Below, in pieces: positions 8,305 to 16,659 of a DNA stretch of 64,000 bases (positions within the stretch are counted from its first letter, which is position 1; each line of letters begins with the position of its first letter). The notes beneath the pieces were generated by a model, which was given only the letters and a program-made list of their open reading frames with translations, was not told the DNA's origin and did no database searches. Source of the DNA: CAJOLV01 sp045631885. Its GTDB lineage: Bacteria; Bacillota_I; Bacilli_A; RFN20; CAG-826. Position numbers and translations under genes: made by a program. The DNA is taken from positions 34,625-98,624 of the forward strand of contig JAZQVN010000028.1 in the NCBI GenBank assembly GCA_045631885.1, read 5' to 3'.

Positions 8305-10104
8305 TTAGTCCTCCTTCTTGTCGTTTTTCTTCATTTTGCGGCGGTTATACTCGGCGATGATTCTCGCTTTTTCTAAATCGCTTTTATCTTTTAAAGATTC
8401 TTCGAGCATATCTTCTTCGAAGATGCGGTCTTTTTCTTTGTTGATTGATTTCAGTAAATCATTTAATAATTCAACAGTGCATGTTGTTGGATGAGTGCTT
8501 TCGAAGCATAATGTGGTAATCTCATCGATCAGTACTTCTTTATTATCGACATCGCTATTTTCGATGATGGCGATAATGTCATTAGCGTCGAAATTTGGAT
8601 TAGTCGCGACATATTCTAAGATGTAATTAGCAATCGCGCGATATATCTCATCGTAGAACCCTCCGAGATTTCTTTCGTAGAAGCGCACAGCTTCTGGATT
8701 ATTGAGCATCTGATAGAGGAGTTCTCTTTCCGCCATCTCAAGTCTTCTCAGAACTTTTCTTTCTGGATGGAATTCATAGACGACTTTCTTGGCTTCTTCT
8801 TCGTTATGTTTGTTTCTCGCTTTAATCACTAGGTCACGAATGGAATTATATTCATAACCGGTGATTTGGCTTAATTTATGGATGTAATTATCGAAATCAA
8901 GTTGATTGTTTATCTTGATTAAGACTGGAATAAATTCTGATATGAGTTTCTTCTTTTGTTCAGAAGTTTGAAGTGGATTACTATTTTTATAGTAATTGAG
9001 AACAAAATCCACTCTATTTAGTAATTTATTTAGATATGTTCTTAAGGCATCTGGCCCATCAGTATTTAAGATTTCATCTGGGTCTTTGCTACTTCCTTGA
9101 TTATCAACGACGAATACTTTGAGTCCACTATCTTCGAGTGTCTTACAGCATTTCATCATCGCTGTTTGTCCTGGTAAGTCACCGTCTAAACATAATCTAA
9201 TTTCAACATTTAGCATTCTTAATAATGCAATGTGTTCACTAGTTAAGGCTGTACCCATAATCGCGACTGCGTTATCAATACCAATCTTACTTAAGGCGAA
9301 CACATCCATAAATCCTTCTAATATATAGATGTGACCAGCGATTTTGGCTTTGTCTTTTGCGATATGGTAGTTATATAAGACATTTGATTTATGGAATAAA
9401 TATGTCTCAGGAGAATTCACATATTTTGCTTCATCACTTTGTTTAATTCTTCTCGCGGAATAAGCAATCACATTACCTTCAACATCGCAGATTGGGAAGA
9501 CGACTCTTCCTTGGCTTCGATCGCTATAACCGCTTGGATTAGTAATTGCGATACCTGTATCTTCGATAGTTTTTAATGAATGTCCTCTTCCTTGAAGGAA
9601 TTCAATTGTCGCTCTACCGTCTTTTGGTGCGTAGCCTAATTGATATTTATCTCTCATCGAGGCATCGAGATGTCTCTCTTCAAAATATTCAAGTCCTTCC
9701 TTACCTTCTTCAGTATTTAACGAATAAGAATAATAAAGAGTTAAATCTTTTAAACATTTCGTTAATATCGCTTTTCTTTGGTCAACGACTTTCGCTTTGA
9801 CCGCACCTTCAAGTCGAGGATCGGTATATCCTGAGATTTCAGCGACTTTTTTCATCGCTTCTCCATAGGAGATGTGTAGATATTTGCTAACAAAGCTAAT
9901 TGCGTCTCCACCAGTTCCACAGACGAAGCATTTAAACATCTTTCTTTCTGGAGAAATGCTCATTGATGGGTTTGTATCATCATGGAATGGACAAACTGCG
10001 ACATAGTTTTTGCCTTTTTTGGTGACAGGTAAAAATGAGGAAATGACTTCCACGATATTGGAATGATCTAAGACGTCTTTTCTTAAACTGTCATCAAATG
10101 GCAT
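8305..10104 (-). CDS. dnaG: DNA primase
   Basis: DnaG makes RNA primers at the fork. The 599-residue protein has an N-terminal CHC2 zinc ribbon (CPFHDDTNPS then CFVCGTGGDAISF, residues about 39-70). The RNA polymerase/Toprim core follows, with 'YILEGFMDVFAL' and 'AIMGTALTSEH', then the acidic 'CLDGDLPGQ'. The C-terminal third is the helicase-interaction region. It lies between glyS and sigA, with an AAGGAG Shine-Dalgarno and short gaps (4-9 bp). Confidence 0.97.
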   Translation of the reverse strand: MPFDDSLRKDVLDHSNIVEVISSFLPVTKKGKNYVAVCPFHDDTNPSMSISPERKMFKCFVCGTGGDAISFVSKYLHISYGEAMKKVAEISGYTDPRLEGAVKAKVVDQRKAILTKCLKDLTLYYSYSLNTEEGKEGLEYFEERHLDASMRDKYQLGYAPKDGRATIEFLQGRGHSLKTIEDTGIAITNPSGYSDRSQGRVVFPICDVEGNVIAYSARRIKQSDEAKYVNSPETYLFHKSNVLYNYHIAKDKAKIAGHIYILEGFMDVFALSKIGIDNAVAIMGTALTSEHIALLRMLNVEIRLCLDGDLPGQTAMMKCCKTLEDSGLKVFVVDNQGSSKDPDEILNTDGPDALRTYLNKLLNRVDFVLNYYKNSNPLQTSEQKKKLISEFIPVLIKINNQLDFDNYIHKLSQITGYEYNSIRDLVIKARNKHNEEEAKKVVYEFHPERKVLRRLEMAERELLYQMLNNPEAVRFYERNLGGFYDEIYRAIANYILEYVATNPNFDANDIIAIIENSDVDNKEVLIDEITTLCFESTHPTTCTVELLNDLLKSINKEKDRIFEEDMLEESLKDKSDLEKARIIAEYNRRKMKKNDKKED

Positions 10105-10113
10105 ATTTTCTCC

Positions 10114-11490
10114 TTAGAAGAATGTTTTAATTGATAAGTATTCAACCAATTTTTCAATTGGTAATCTGATTTGTTGCATGGTATCTCTTTCTCTGATTGT
10201 CACTTGATTATCTTCTAATGTATCAAAGTCAATTGTGACACAGAATGGAGTGCCAATCGCGTCTTGACGACGGTATCTTTTACCGATACTACCGGTGTCA
10301 TCGTAAACAACATTTAAATATTTATTTAAAATATTAGTAATTTCTCTCGCTTTTTCTTCTAATTTCTTACTCAATGGAAGAATCGCGGCTTTATATGGTG
10401 CAACCCATGGGGCTAAGTGCATAACGATACGAGTGTCGTTTTCACCGACTTGTTCTTCGTCATATGCATCGCATAAAGTCATTAAGACTAATCTATCTAA
10501 ACCAACAGATGGTTCAATACAATATGGAATGTATTTTTCATTTGTTTCTGGGTCTAAATATTCTAGAGATTCACCACTATGTTCTTGGTGGCGTTTTAAA
10601 TCGTAATCGGTACGATCAGCGATACCCCAAACTTCACCCCAACCGAATGGGAATAAATATTCAATATCAGTTGTGGCTTTGCTGTAGAAAGCTAATTCTG
10701 CTGGTTCATGATCACGGAATCTTAAGTTCTCTTGTCTGATACATAAGGAATTTTTGACAAAGTCAATGCAGTGTTCTTTCCAGTAATTGAACCATTCTAA
10801 ATCGGTATTTGGTTTACAGAAGAATTCCATTTCCATTTGGTCGAATTCTCTGGTTCTGAATGTCATTTGTCCAGGAGTGATTTCATTTCTAAATGCACGA
10901 CCAACATTACAAATACCTAAAGGTAATTTTCTTCTTGTGGTTCTCACGACATTCTTGAAGTTCACAAACACACCTTGCGCGGTTTCTGGTCTTAAATAGA
11001 CTGCAGATTTGCTATCTTCAGTGACACCGATATGAGTTTTAAACATCATATTGAACTGTCTGATATCAGTGAAGTTTTCTTGACCACAGTTAGGACATTT
11101 AACATGGTTTTCTCTAATAAAGGCCATCATTTGGTCATTAGTCATGCCGTTAACATCAGCGTCTGGGTATTCTGCTTCAATTAATTGATCCGCTCTAAAA
11201 CGTTGCTTACAGTGTTTGCAGTCGATTAATGGATCGTTAAATGTGGCGACGTGACCTGTCGCGACCCAAACTTTTGGGTTCATCATGATTGCCGCGTCTA
11301 TACCAACATTAGTTGGACTTTCTTGGACGAACTTCTTCCACCACATTTTACGAATGTTCATTTTGATTTCGCTACCAAGTGGGCCGTAGTCCCAAGTATT
11401 TGATAAACCACCATAAATTTCACTGCCTTGATAATAGTAACCGGAGACGATGAAGTGGTTAGTTAATTTTTCAAAATTATTTTCTGCCAT
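10114..11490 (-). CDS. glyS: Glycyl-tRNA synthetase (single-chain, class II)
   Basis: This 458-residue alpha2-type GlyRS charges tRNA-Gly. Motifs include the N-terminal 'YGGLSNTWDYGPLG' and a Cys-rich insertion with CKHC and CPNC (zinc-ribbon-like, about residues 90-140). Class II motif 2 region 'GRAFRNEITPGQ', motif 3 'EPSVGLDR', and the C-terminal anticodon-binding domain are also present. It is the first gene of the glyS-dnaG-sigA-trmK-nif3 run, with its own promoter 37 bp upstream and a GAGGAAT Shine-Dalgarno. No T-box leader precedes it: the upstream gap is only about 100 bp. Confidence 0.97.
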   Translation of the reverse strand: MAENNFEKLTNHFIVSGYYYQGSEIYGGLSNTWDYGPLGSEIKMNIRKMWWKKFVQESPTNVGIDAAIMMNPKVWVATGHVATFNDPLIDCKHCKQRFRADQLIEAEYPDADVNGMTNDQMMAFIRENHVKCPNCGQENFTDIRQFNMMFKTHIGVTEDSKSAVYLRPETAQGVFVNFKNVVRTTRRKLPLGICNVGRAFRNEITPGQMTFRTREFDQMEMEFFCKPNTDLEWFNYWKEHCIDFVKNSLCIRQENLRFRDHEPAELAFYSKATTDIEYLFPFGWGEVWGIADRTDYDLKRHQEHSGESLEYLDPETNEKYIPYCIEPSVGLDRLVLMTLCDAYDEEQVGENDTRIVMHLAPWVAPYKAAILPLSKKLEEKAREITNILNKYLNVVYDDTGSIGKRYRRQDAIGTPFCVTIDFDTLEDNQVTIRERDTMQQIRLPIEKLVEYLSIKTFF

Positions 11491-11526
11491 ATTATATTCC
11501 TCGCATAAAACAAAAATACGTGCTCA

Positions 11527-11555
11527 ATTATTCTATTTTTTGCACTATTTGTCAA
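11527..11555 (-). promoter_or_regulatory. Promoter of the glyS-dnaG-sigA operon
   Basis: On the minus strand a perfect TTGACA (11550-11555), a 17-bp spacer and AATAAT (11527-11532). This is one of the best consensus matches in the window. Confidence 0.8.
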
Positions 11556-11593
11556 CCTATTATGAGTGTATTTTTTCAAAAATTAATTATAAA

Positions 11594-12301
11594 TTAAGCA
11601 AGAAGGTCAAAACTCTTCATTTTATAACCATAAGAATCTTCGATAAATTCTTTGAATTTAAATAAGACGAACTTCAATTCATCGTCGTTGATATCTGAAA
11701 TGCTAATCGCGTAAGAATTTGCAGAAAAAGCTTCTCTTAACGCTAACATTTGGTTCTTATTAAATAATTTAGGAATATCAGGTGTGTAACAATTTGAACA
11801 AATAAAGCCACCATCATCAAAAGAGAATGTGACGATTGATTTCTTGTTCCCACACATCACACAGCCATTAATTTCAAAATCATAACCGCTGATTTTTAAG
11901 ATCGTTCCTAAATATGAAGCCACCACTTTAAGAGGATTGCTATTTCTTTTTAGTTCATTAATCGTGTTTTTCAAATAATCATAGATAACATGCTTTTCAT
12001 CATCGCTTAATAAGTAGTTCGTGGCTTCAGAAATCGTCATTAAACTAGCCATGTACCTTAAATCGCTATGAGGGTTAATTGGCGTTGTGATTAACATGCT
12101 TGAAGTAATGACTGGATATTTATACTTTCCTTCACTAATTTCAACATCCGCAATTGTTAATGGATTATTAAGTAAAGCGTTCTTGCTTTTTGGATCAAAT
12201 AAGCCACGTACTAAAAACGACATTTTGCCGTCTACGCTAATCGCATCAACAATGCCGTCTTTTTCTTTATACGTTGTTATTTTTGTAACAATAATTTCCA
12301 T
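11594..12301 (-). CDS. recO: DNA repair protein RecO
   Basis: RecO works with RecF and RecR to load RecA on SSB-coated DNA. The 235-residue protein has the N-terminal OB-fold ('KDGIVDAISVDGKMSFLVRG') and a helical domain with a four-cysteine zinc site ('CVMCG' and 'CSNC'). Its ATG shares one base with the era stop (TAATG), as in many Firmicutes. Confidence 0.9.
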   Translation of the reverse strand: MEIIVTKITTYKEKDGIVDAISVDGKMSFLVRGLFDPKSKNALLNNPLTIADVEISEGKYKYPVITSSMLITTPINPHSDLRYMASLMTISEATNYLLSDDEKHVIYDYLKNTINELKRNSNPLKVVASYLGTILKISGYDFEINGCVMCGNKKSIVTFSFDDGGFICSNCYTPDIPKLFNKNQMLALREAFSANSYAISISDINDDELKFVLFKFKEFIEDSYGYKMKSFDLLA

Positions 12302-13185
12302 TAATCTTCTTTTTTATAACCGTATTTCTTTAACGATGATTCGTTATCTCTCCAGTCTTCTTCGACTTTGACAAATAACTCGATGTAAACGTGCTTTTTT
12401 AATAGATGTTCAATGTCTCTTCTCGCCTTTTGACCGATGGATTTGATTCTTTGTCCACCAGCGCCGATAACGATACCTTTTTGTGAGTCTTTCTCGACGA
12501 CGATTGAGGCTTTAATAACGATTGGGCTTTCATCCCATTCGATATTTTCCATATAGATAGCGATTGAATGAGGAACTTCTTGTCTTAATTCTTTTAAAAC
12601 TTTCTCTCTGATGATTTCTTTAATTTGGAAGATTTCATCTTTATCACTATAGACATCAACCGGGTAATATTCAGGTCCTTCTGGGAGTAATTCACCAATC
12701 TTTTTGATTATCTCATCTAGGTTAAATTTTTCCGTTGCTACCGCTTCAAATTGATAGGCGTTTGGGAATAAATCAAAGTATTTCGCTTTGAGCGCTTCCA
12801 CCTCAGTAATTCTCGCTAAATCGATTTTGTTAAAAACAATAATCAAAGGGGTGTTATGGATATCAAGATGTTCGATGATATATTGATCACCACTACCAAA
12901 TGGAACAGAGGCGTCCACGACTAAGATAGACACATCGACATCGTGCGCTGCGCTATAAGCCATATCATTCATCTCTTTACCGAGTTTTTGTTTTGGTTTA
13001 TGGATTCCAGGAGTGTCGACAAAGATGATTTGCAAATCATCTCCGTGGTAAATTCCTTTGATATTATTTCTCGTTGTTTGAGCTTTATCAGTAACAATCG
13101 AGACTTTTTTATTCATGATGCCGTTAAGTAATGTTGATTTACCAACATTAGGACGGCCTAAAATTGCAACAAATCCAGATTTCAT
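12301..13185 (-). CDS. era: GTPase Era
   Basis: Era is a ribosome-assembly GTPase that binds the 3' end of 16S rRNA. The 294-residue protein has G1 'GRPNVGKST', G3 'DTPG' and G4 'NKID', followed by a KH domain containing 'VIGAGGQRIKSIGQKAR'. It overlaps cdd and recO by one base each in the ybeY-cdd-era-recO run. Confidence 0.97.
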   Translation of the reverse strand: MKSGFVAILGRPNVGKSTLLNGIMNKKVSIVTDKAQTTRNNIKGIYHGDDLQIIFVDTPGIHKPKQKLGKEMNDMAYSAAHDVDVSILVVDASVPFGSGDQYIIEHLDIHNTPLIIVFNKIDLARITEVEALKAKYFDLFPNAYQFEAVATEKFNLDEIIKKIGELLPEGPEYYPVDVYSDKDEIFQIKEIIREKVLKELRQEVPHSIAIYMENIEWDESPIVIKASIVVEKDSQKGIVIGAGGQRIKSIGQKARRDIEHLLKKHVYIELFVKVEEDWRDNESSLKKYGYKKED

Positions 13186-13589
13186 TATTTTAAATCATCC
13201 TCACTAAAGGCATATGGGAGTAGTTCTTTGATATTACTGACTTGAATATCGCCTTTTAGATTAGCCATGATGATTTCTCCATCACTTGGGAATAATTCAC
13301 TGATGACTTGTCGGCATGCGCCACAAGGAGAACAAGGTGTATCTGTATCAGCGATTAAAGCTAAAACTTTGAAATCTTCTTTTTTATAACCGTGCATCAT
13401 CGCATTATATAAGGCGTTTCTTTCCGCGCACATGCATAATGGATAGGCGGAATTTTCAATATTCGCACCTAAAAAGACTTGGCCGTCTTTAGTGAATACA
13501 GCCGCGCCAACTGCGAAACGGCTATATGGTGAATAAGATAATTTTCTCGCTTCTAATGCTTTTTCGATGTATTTGTTATTATTTTCCAT
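13185..13589 (-). CDS. cdd: Cytidine deaminase
   Basis: This 134-residue homotetramer-type cytidine deaminase converts (deoxy)cytidine to (deoxy)uridine for salvage. The zinc motif is complete: 'CAERNAL' (catalytic Glu) and 'PCSPCGACRQ'. The ATG at 13589 is chosen because AAAGGAG lies just upstream; an in-frame extension to 13616 lacks such a site. It overlaps the end of ybeY by 11 bases. Confidence 0.95.
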   Translation of the reverse strand: MENNNKYIEKALEARKLSYSPYSRFAVGAAVFTKDGQVFLGANIENSAYPLCMCAERNALYNAMMHGYKKEDFKVLALIADTDTPCSPCGACRQVISELFPSDGEIIMANLKGDIQVSNIKELLPYAFSEDDLK

Positions 13590-14040
13590 CGTTATTCTCC
13601 TTTGGTAATATCTCATCTTGTAATGTAAACATTATTTCTTCATCTTCTTTAGTCATGTGGTCATATCCAAGTAAATGGAGTAAGCCGTGGACGAATAAGA
13701 ATGATAATTCTCTATTTAATGAATGACCGTATTCTTCCGCTTGCTCTTTAGCTTTATCAACAGAGATATAAATATCCCCTAAACAGACAGGTTCTTTGCT
13801 CTTATATAACGCTTCTCTATCTTCATTATCTAAGAAAGCGAATGAGATAACATCGGTTGGTCTATCAATTCCGCGATATTCTTTATTCATGTTATGAATA
13901 AATTCGTTATCCACTAAAGAGACAGAAATAATTGGATCGAATTTCAATTTGAGATGCTTAAATGTTTTATCGATTAAAGATAAATAAACATCTTCATAAT
14001 TATTGAGTTCTTCGTAATTCGAAATAAAATCTAATTCCAT
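13579..14040 (-). CDS. ybeY: Endoribonuclease YbeY (rRNA maturation)
   Basis: YbeY is a zinc RNase in 16S rRNA 3'-end maturation and ribosome quality control. The 153-residue protein ends with the defining 'HGLLHLLGYDH' (HxxxHxxxxxDH) motif, preceded by 'RPTDVISFAF' and 'LGDIYIS'. The ATG at 14040 aligns with the start of Bacillus YbeY. An in-frame GTG at 14058 would add six residues. Neither has a Shine-Dalgarno. It leads the ybeY-cdd-era-recO run. Confidence 0.93.
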   Translation of the reverse strand: MELDFISNYEELNNYEDVYLSLIDKTFKHLKLKFDPIISVSLVDNEFIHNMNKEYRGIDRPTDVISFAFLDNEDREALYKSKEPVCLGDIYISVDKAKEQAEEYGHSLNRELSFLFVHGLLHLLGYDHMTKEDEEIMFTLQDEILPKENNDGK

Positions 14041-14091
14041 GTGGACTAATTTTATCACGAATTCATTTTTATTTGTATATAAATGAATAGC

Positions 14092-15285
14092 CTATTTATC
14101 AGACATCAGATTTAATAATCGCACTTTGCTTTTTAATTGCTCGTTTTTGCATATCGGGTATTTCATAAAGTTGGTATATTGTTCGAACAGCAAATAACAT
14201 AATGCAAAATAGAAGATGACATAAGGTAATGAGAAAGTTTCATTAAACACTGTGGTTAATAATGCGGTCACCACTAATATTGCGAGAATGACATATTTCT
14301 TAACAAGTATCTTTCTAGCTAGTTTATAACTTCTTAAATGGATTTTATCCATTTGTCTTTTTAACATATCGACATTTCTTAAAGTTGATAATTCTCTTTC
14401 TTCTATTGCAATAACCTGCTCTTTTTCTTTTATCGCGGGTGTGATGATCTTGAGATCCACAATGGAAAGGAATAAAGGGGTAAGGATAATGAAAGCATTG
14501 TAGATGTTATTCATCAAGATCACCACGGCGATAAAGAGAATTGTTAGAAAGGAGAAAGCTAAGTTCATATTGGTCACTAATGAAGCTTTTTTATATTCCT
14601 CATATCGTTGGTAAAATAGGGAATATTTCCCCTTTTCTATATTCGCGTCTTTAATAAATGTCTCATCGAACTTCTCCATCCGAGCGATGAGATAATATCG
14701 TAAGATTAGTTCAAAGATAAACGCTGAAGAAAGGAATAGTAAGGGGATATAAATCTTTGATTTATCATCAATGAAATATACCCCCACGATCATAAATGCC
14801 GCGCTTAAAAATTGAAGGATGGTAGTCAAATATGAATTTACTTTTTTGTTAATAAGGATTTCGTGAGGAAAACTCACTTCGATGGCTTCGAAGTTTTCGA
14901 TAATTAACGCGGCACCTGTCCAAATCTTTTTAAAATTAGTTTTAGAAGTTCTCACTTCCCCTTCTTCTGGGTCTAAATAAGTCAACGATGTCTTTCTCAC
15001 TTTAGTAAGCAATACATAATGACAAACGTTATTCTTCTTTTGTAATAAAATAATCGCTGGTAAAGGCATCTCTTTGATATTGTTTTTGTCTTCACATTCA
15101 ATGCCTTTTAAAGTGATACCGTATTTCAAAGCTTCTTTCGTTAAATCTAATAATGAATAAGGACCGTGACTTTCATCTTGTTTGATATATAAGGCATCTT
15201 TATTTTGATATTGATGAGCGATCATCATTTTTAGACAAGCGAACCCACAATCGGAATAATCAATCTGCGGAATAAAATAGTTCAT
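14092..15285 (-). CDS. C39-peptidase membrane protein lacking the ABC ATPase domain
   Basis: This 397-residue protein begins with a C39 cysteine peptidase domain: C13 in 'DYSDCGFACLKM', H89 in 'CHYVLLTK' and D105 in 'LDPEEG', the correct Cys-His-Asp spacing. About six transmembrane helices follow in three pairs, laid out like the membrane domain of a bacteriocin-exporting ABC transporter. It then stops: no Walker A, signature or Walker B follows, and no ATPase gene lies next to it. C39 proteases normally cut double-glycine leaders during export. The start at 15285 is fixed by AAGGAG. It is a stand-alone gene between terminators. It could process a peptide, or act with an ATPase encoded elsewhere. 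Confidence 0.85.
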   Translation of the reverse strand: MNYFIPQIDYSDCGFACLKMMIAHQYQNKDALYIKQDESHGPYSLLDLTKEALKYGITLKGIECEDKNNIKEMPLPAIILLQKKNNVCHYVLLTKVRKTSLTYLDPEEGEVRTSKTNFKKIWTGAALIIENFEAIEVSFPHEILINKKVNSYLTTILQFLSAAFMIVGVYFIDDKSKIYIPLLFLSSAFIFELILRYYLIARMEKFDETFIKDANIEKGKYSLFYQRYEEYKKASLVTNMNLAFSFLTILFIAVVILMNNIYNAFIILTPLFLSIVDLKIITPAIKEKEQVIAIEERELSTLRNVDMLKRQMDKIHLRSYKLARKILVKKYVILAILVVTALLTTVFNETFSLPYVIFYFALCYLLFEQYTNFMKYPICKNEQLKSKVRLLNLMSDK

Positions 15286-15395
15286 AATTTTTCTCCTTTT
15301 TGAGGAAAAACGCAATTTTTCCCTTCTACATATATATGCGAAAAAAATGGTCATTTTGTCGCAAAAAATCGTAAATTTCCTTAAAAAAGTTTTTG

Positions 15396-15424
15396 AGCAA
15401 AAAGAAAAAGACCCAAAGGGTCTT
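15396..15424 (-). terminator. Terminator of the hrcA-grpE-dnaK-dnaJ operon
   Basis: On the minus strand AAGACCC-TTT-GGGTCTT (15408-15424) is followed by a T-rich tract, about 28 bp after the dnaJ stop. Confidence 0.85.
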
Positions 15425-15451
15425 AATCTAGAAAATATTTTTCAAAATGTC

Positions 15452-16591
15452 TTATTTTTTGAACATTTTCTTCACTTTATCAATAAATGATTGTGATTCG
15501 GAACTTGGAGTGGCTTTCTTATATTCCTCGAGCAATCTTTTTTGTTCGCGGTTGATATTAGTTGGGACCACCACTTTGATGTGAACGTATTGATCACCAC
15601 TTCGACCAGTTCGAGAATCTTTCACACCTTGTCCTCTTAATTTGAGAACTTGACCAGGTTGAGTGCCGCTTGGGATGATTAGGTCACCATCTCCATAAAC
15701 TGTTGGGATACTAATCTTAGTTCCTAATACAGCGTCAACATAATCAATTGGTAATTGAATGTGAATATCATTTCCTTCTCTTTGGAAGATTGGATGTGGT
15801 TTAACATTGACTTCGACAACTAAGTCGCCATTTGGGCCACCTTGGCTGCCTCTTTCGCCATATCCATTAACGACGATTTGCTGACCGGTATTGATACCCG
15901 CGGCCACTTTAATGTCGATATCTTTTTTGTTCTTTGTGTAGCCTTTTCCGCCACAATACGGACATTTATCGGTGATGATTTTACCGGCTCCTCCACAAGT
16001 TGGACAAGCTTCTTGAGATTCAACAACACCAAATAGTGATCTTCTTTGAATTCTCACATAGCCTCTACCATTACATTGAGAACAACTCTTAATGGATGAA
16101 GAGTCTTTTGCTCCTGTTCCATTACAGTGAGGACATTTCTCATCGACATTGAGATTAATGGTATAAGTTCCACCTTTAATTGCATCCATGAATTCGATGT
16201 TCATGGTGACTAATCTATCATTTCCTCTACGAGGACCGGTTCTGGTACTTCTTCTTGCACCGCCACCGAAGAAACTATTGATTACATCATCGAAGATTGA
16301 TGAACCATCGCCAGAGAATCCCCCAAAGCCACCTTCAAATGGGTTAGCTCCTGGATTACCACCAGCTTGTTCAAATGCGGCGTGACCGAATTGGTCATAG
16401 GCAGCGCGCTTATTGTCATCATAAAGGATATCATAGGCTTCTTGGACTTCTTTAAATTTCGCTTCATCGCCAGTTTCTTTATTGTCTGGGTGATAAACTT
16501 TCGCTAATTTACGATAAGCGCTTTTAATTTCATCTTTACTCGCGCCTTTTTTTATTCCCAGCACTTCATAATAATCGCGTTTGCTAGCCAT
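15452..16591 (-). CDS. dnaJ: Chaperone DnaJ
   Basis: DnaJ delivers unfolded clients to DnaK and stimulates its ATPase. The 379-residue type I protein has the J-domain with HPD ('VYHPDNKETG'), a Gly/Phe-rich linker, and four CxxCxGxG-like zinc repeats (CPHCNGTG, CSQCNGRG, CPTCGGAG, CPYCGGKG). The C-terminal substrate-binding domains follow. It is the last gene of the heat-shock operon, 68 bp after dnaK, with a hairpin in the gap. Confidence 0.97.
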   Translation of the reverse strand: MASKRDYYEVLGIKKGASKDEIKSAYRKLAKVYHPDNKETGDEAKFKEVQEAYDILYDDNKRAAYDQFGHAAFEQAGGNPGANPFEGGFGGFSGDGSSIFDDVINSFFGGGARRSTRTGPRRGNDRLVTMNIEFMDAIKGGTYTINLNVDEKCPHCNGTGAKDSSSIKSCSQCNGRGYVRIQRRSLFGVVESQEACPTCGGAGKIITDKCPYCGGKGYTKNKKDIDIKVAAGINTGQQIVVNGYGERGSQGGPNGDLVVEVNVKPHPIFQREGNDIHIQLPIDYVDAVLGTKISIPTVYGDGDLIIPSGTQPGQVLKLRGQGVKDSRTGRSGDQYVHIKVVVPTNINREQKRLLEEYKKATPSSESQSFIDKVKKMFKK

Positions 16592-16608
16592 ATCTTCTCC
16601 TTTCTTTT

Positions 16609-16645
16609 ACCACGTAAAGAGGCCGAAGCCTCCTTACTAATGTGG
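16609..16645 (-). other. Intercistronic hairpin between dnaK and dnaJ
   Basis: GAGGC-TTCG-GCCTC (minus strand) forms a tight tetraloop hairpin, extended by an outer CCAC/GTGG pairing. No U-tract follows, so it is more likely an mRNA-processing or stability element than a terminator. It may help keep DnaK levels above DnaJ. Confidence 0.5.
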
Positions 16646-16659
16646 TTTAAATTTGATAA

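Noticed and set aside
11491..11593. T-box leaders before glyS, ileS or pheS
   Set aside because: The gaps are about 100 bp or less, with no AGGGUGGNACCGCG-type antiterminator; glyS has a plain promoter.
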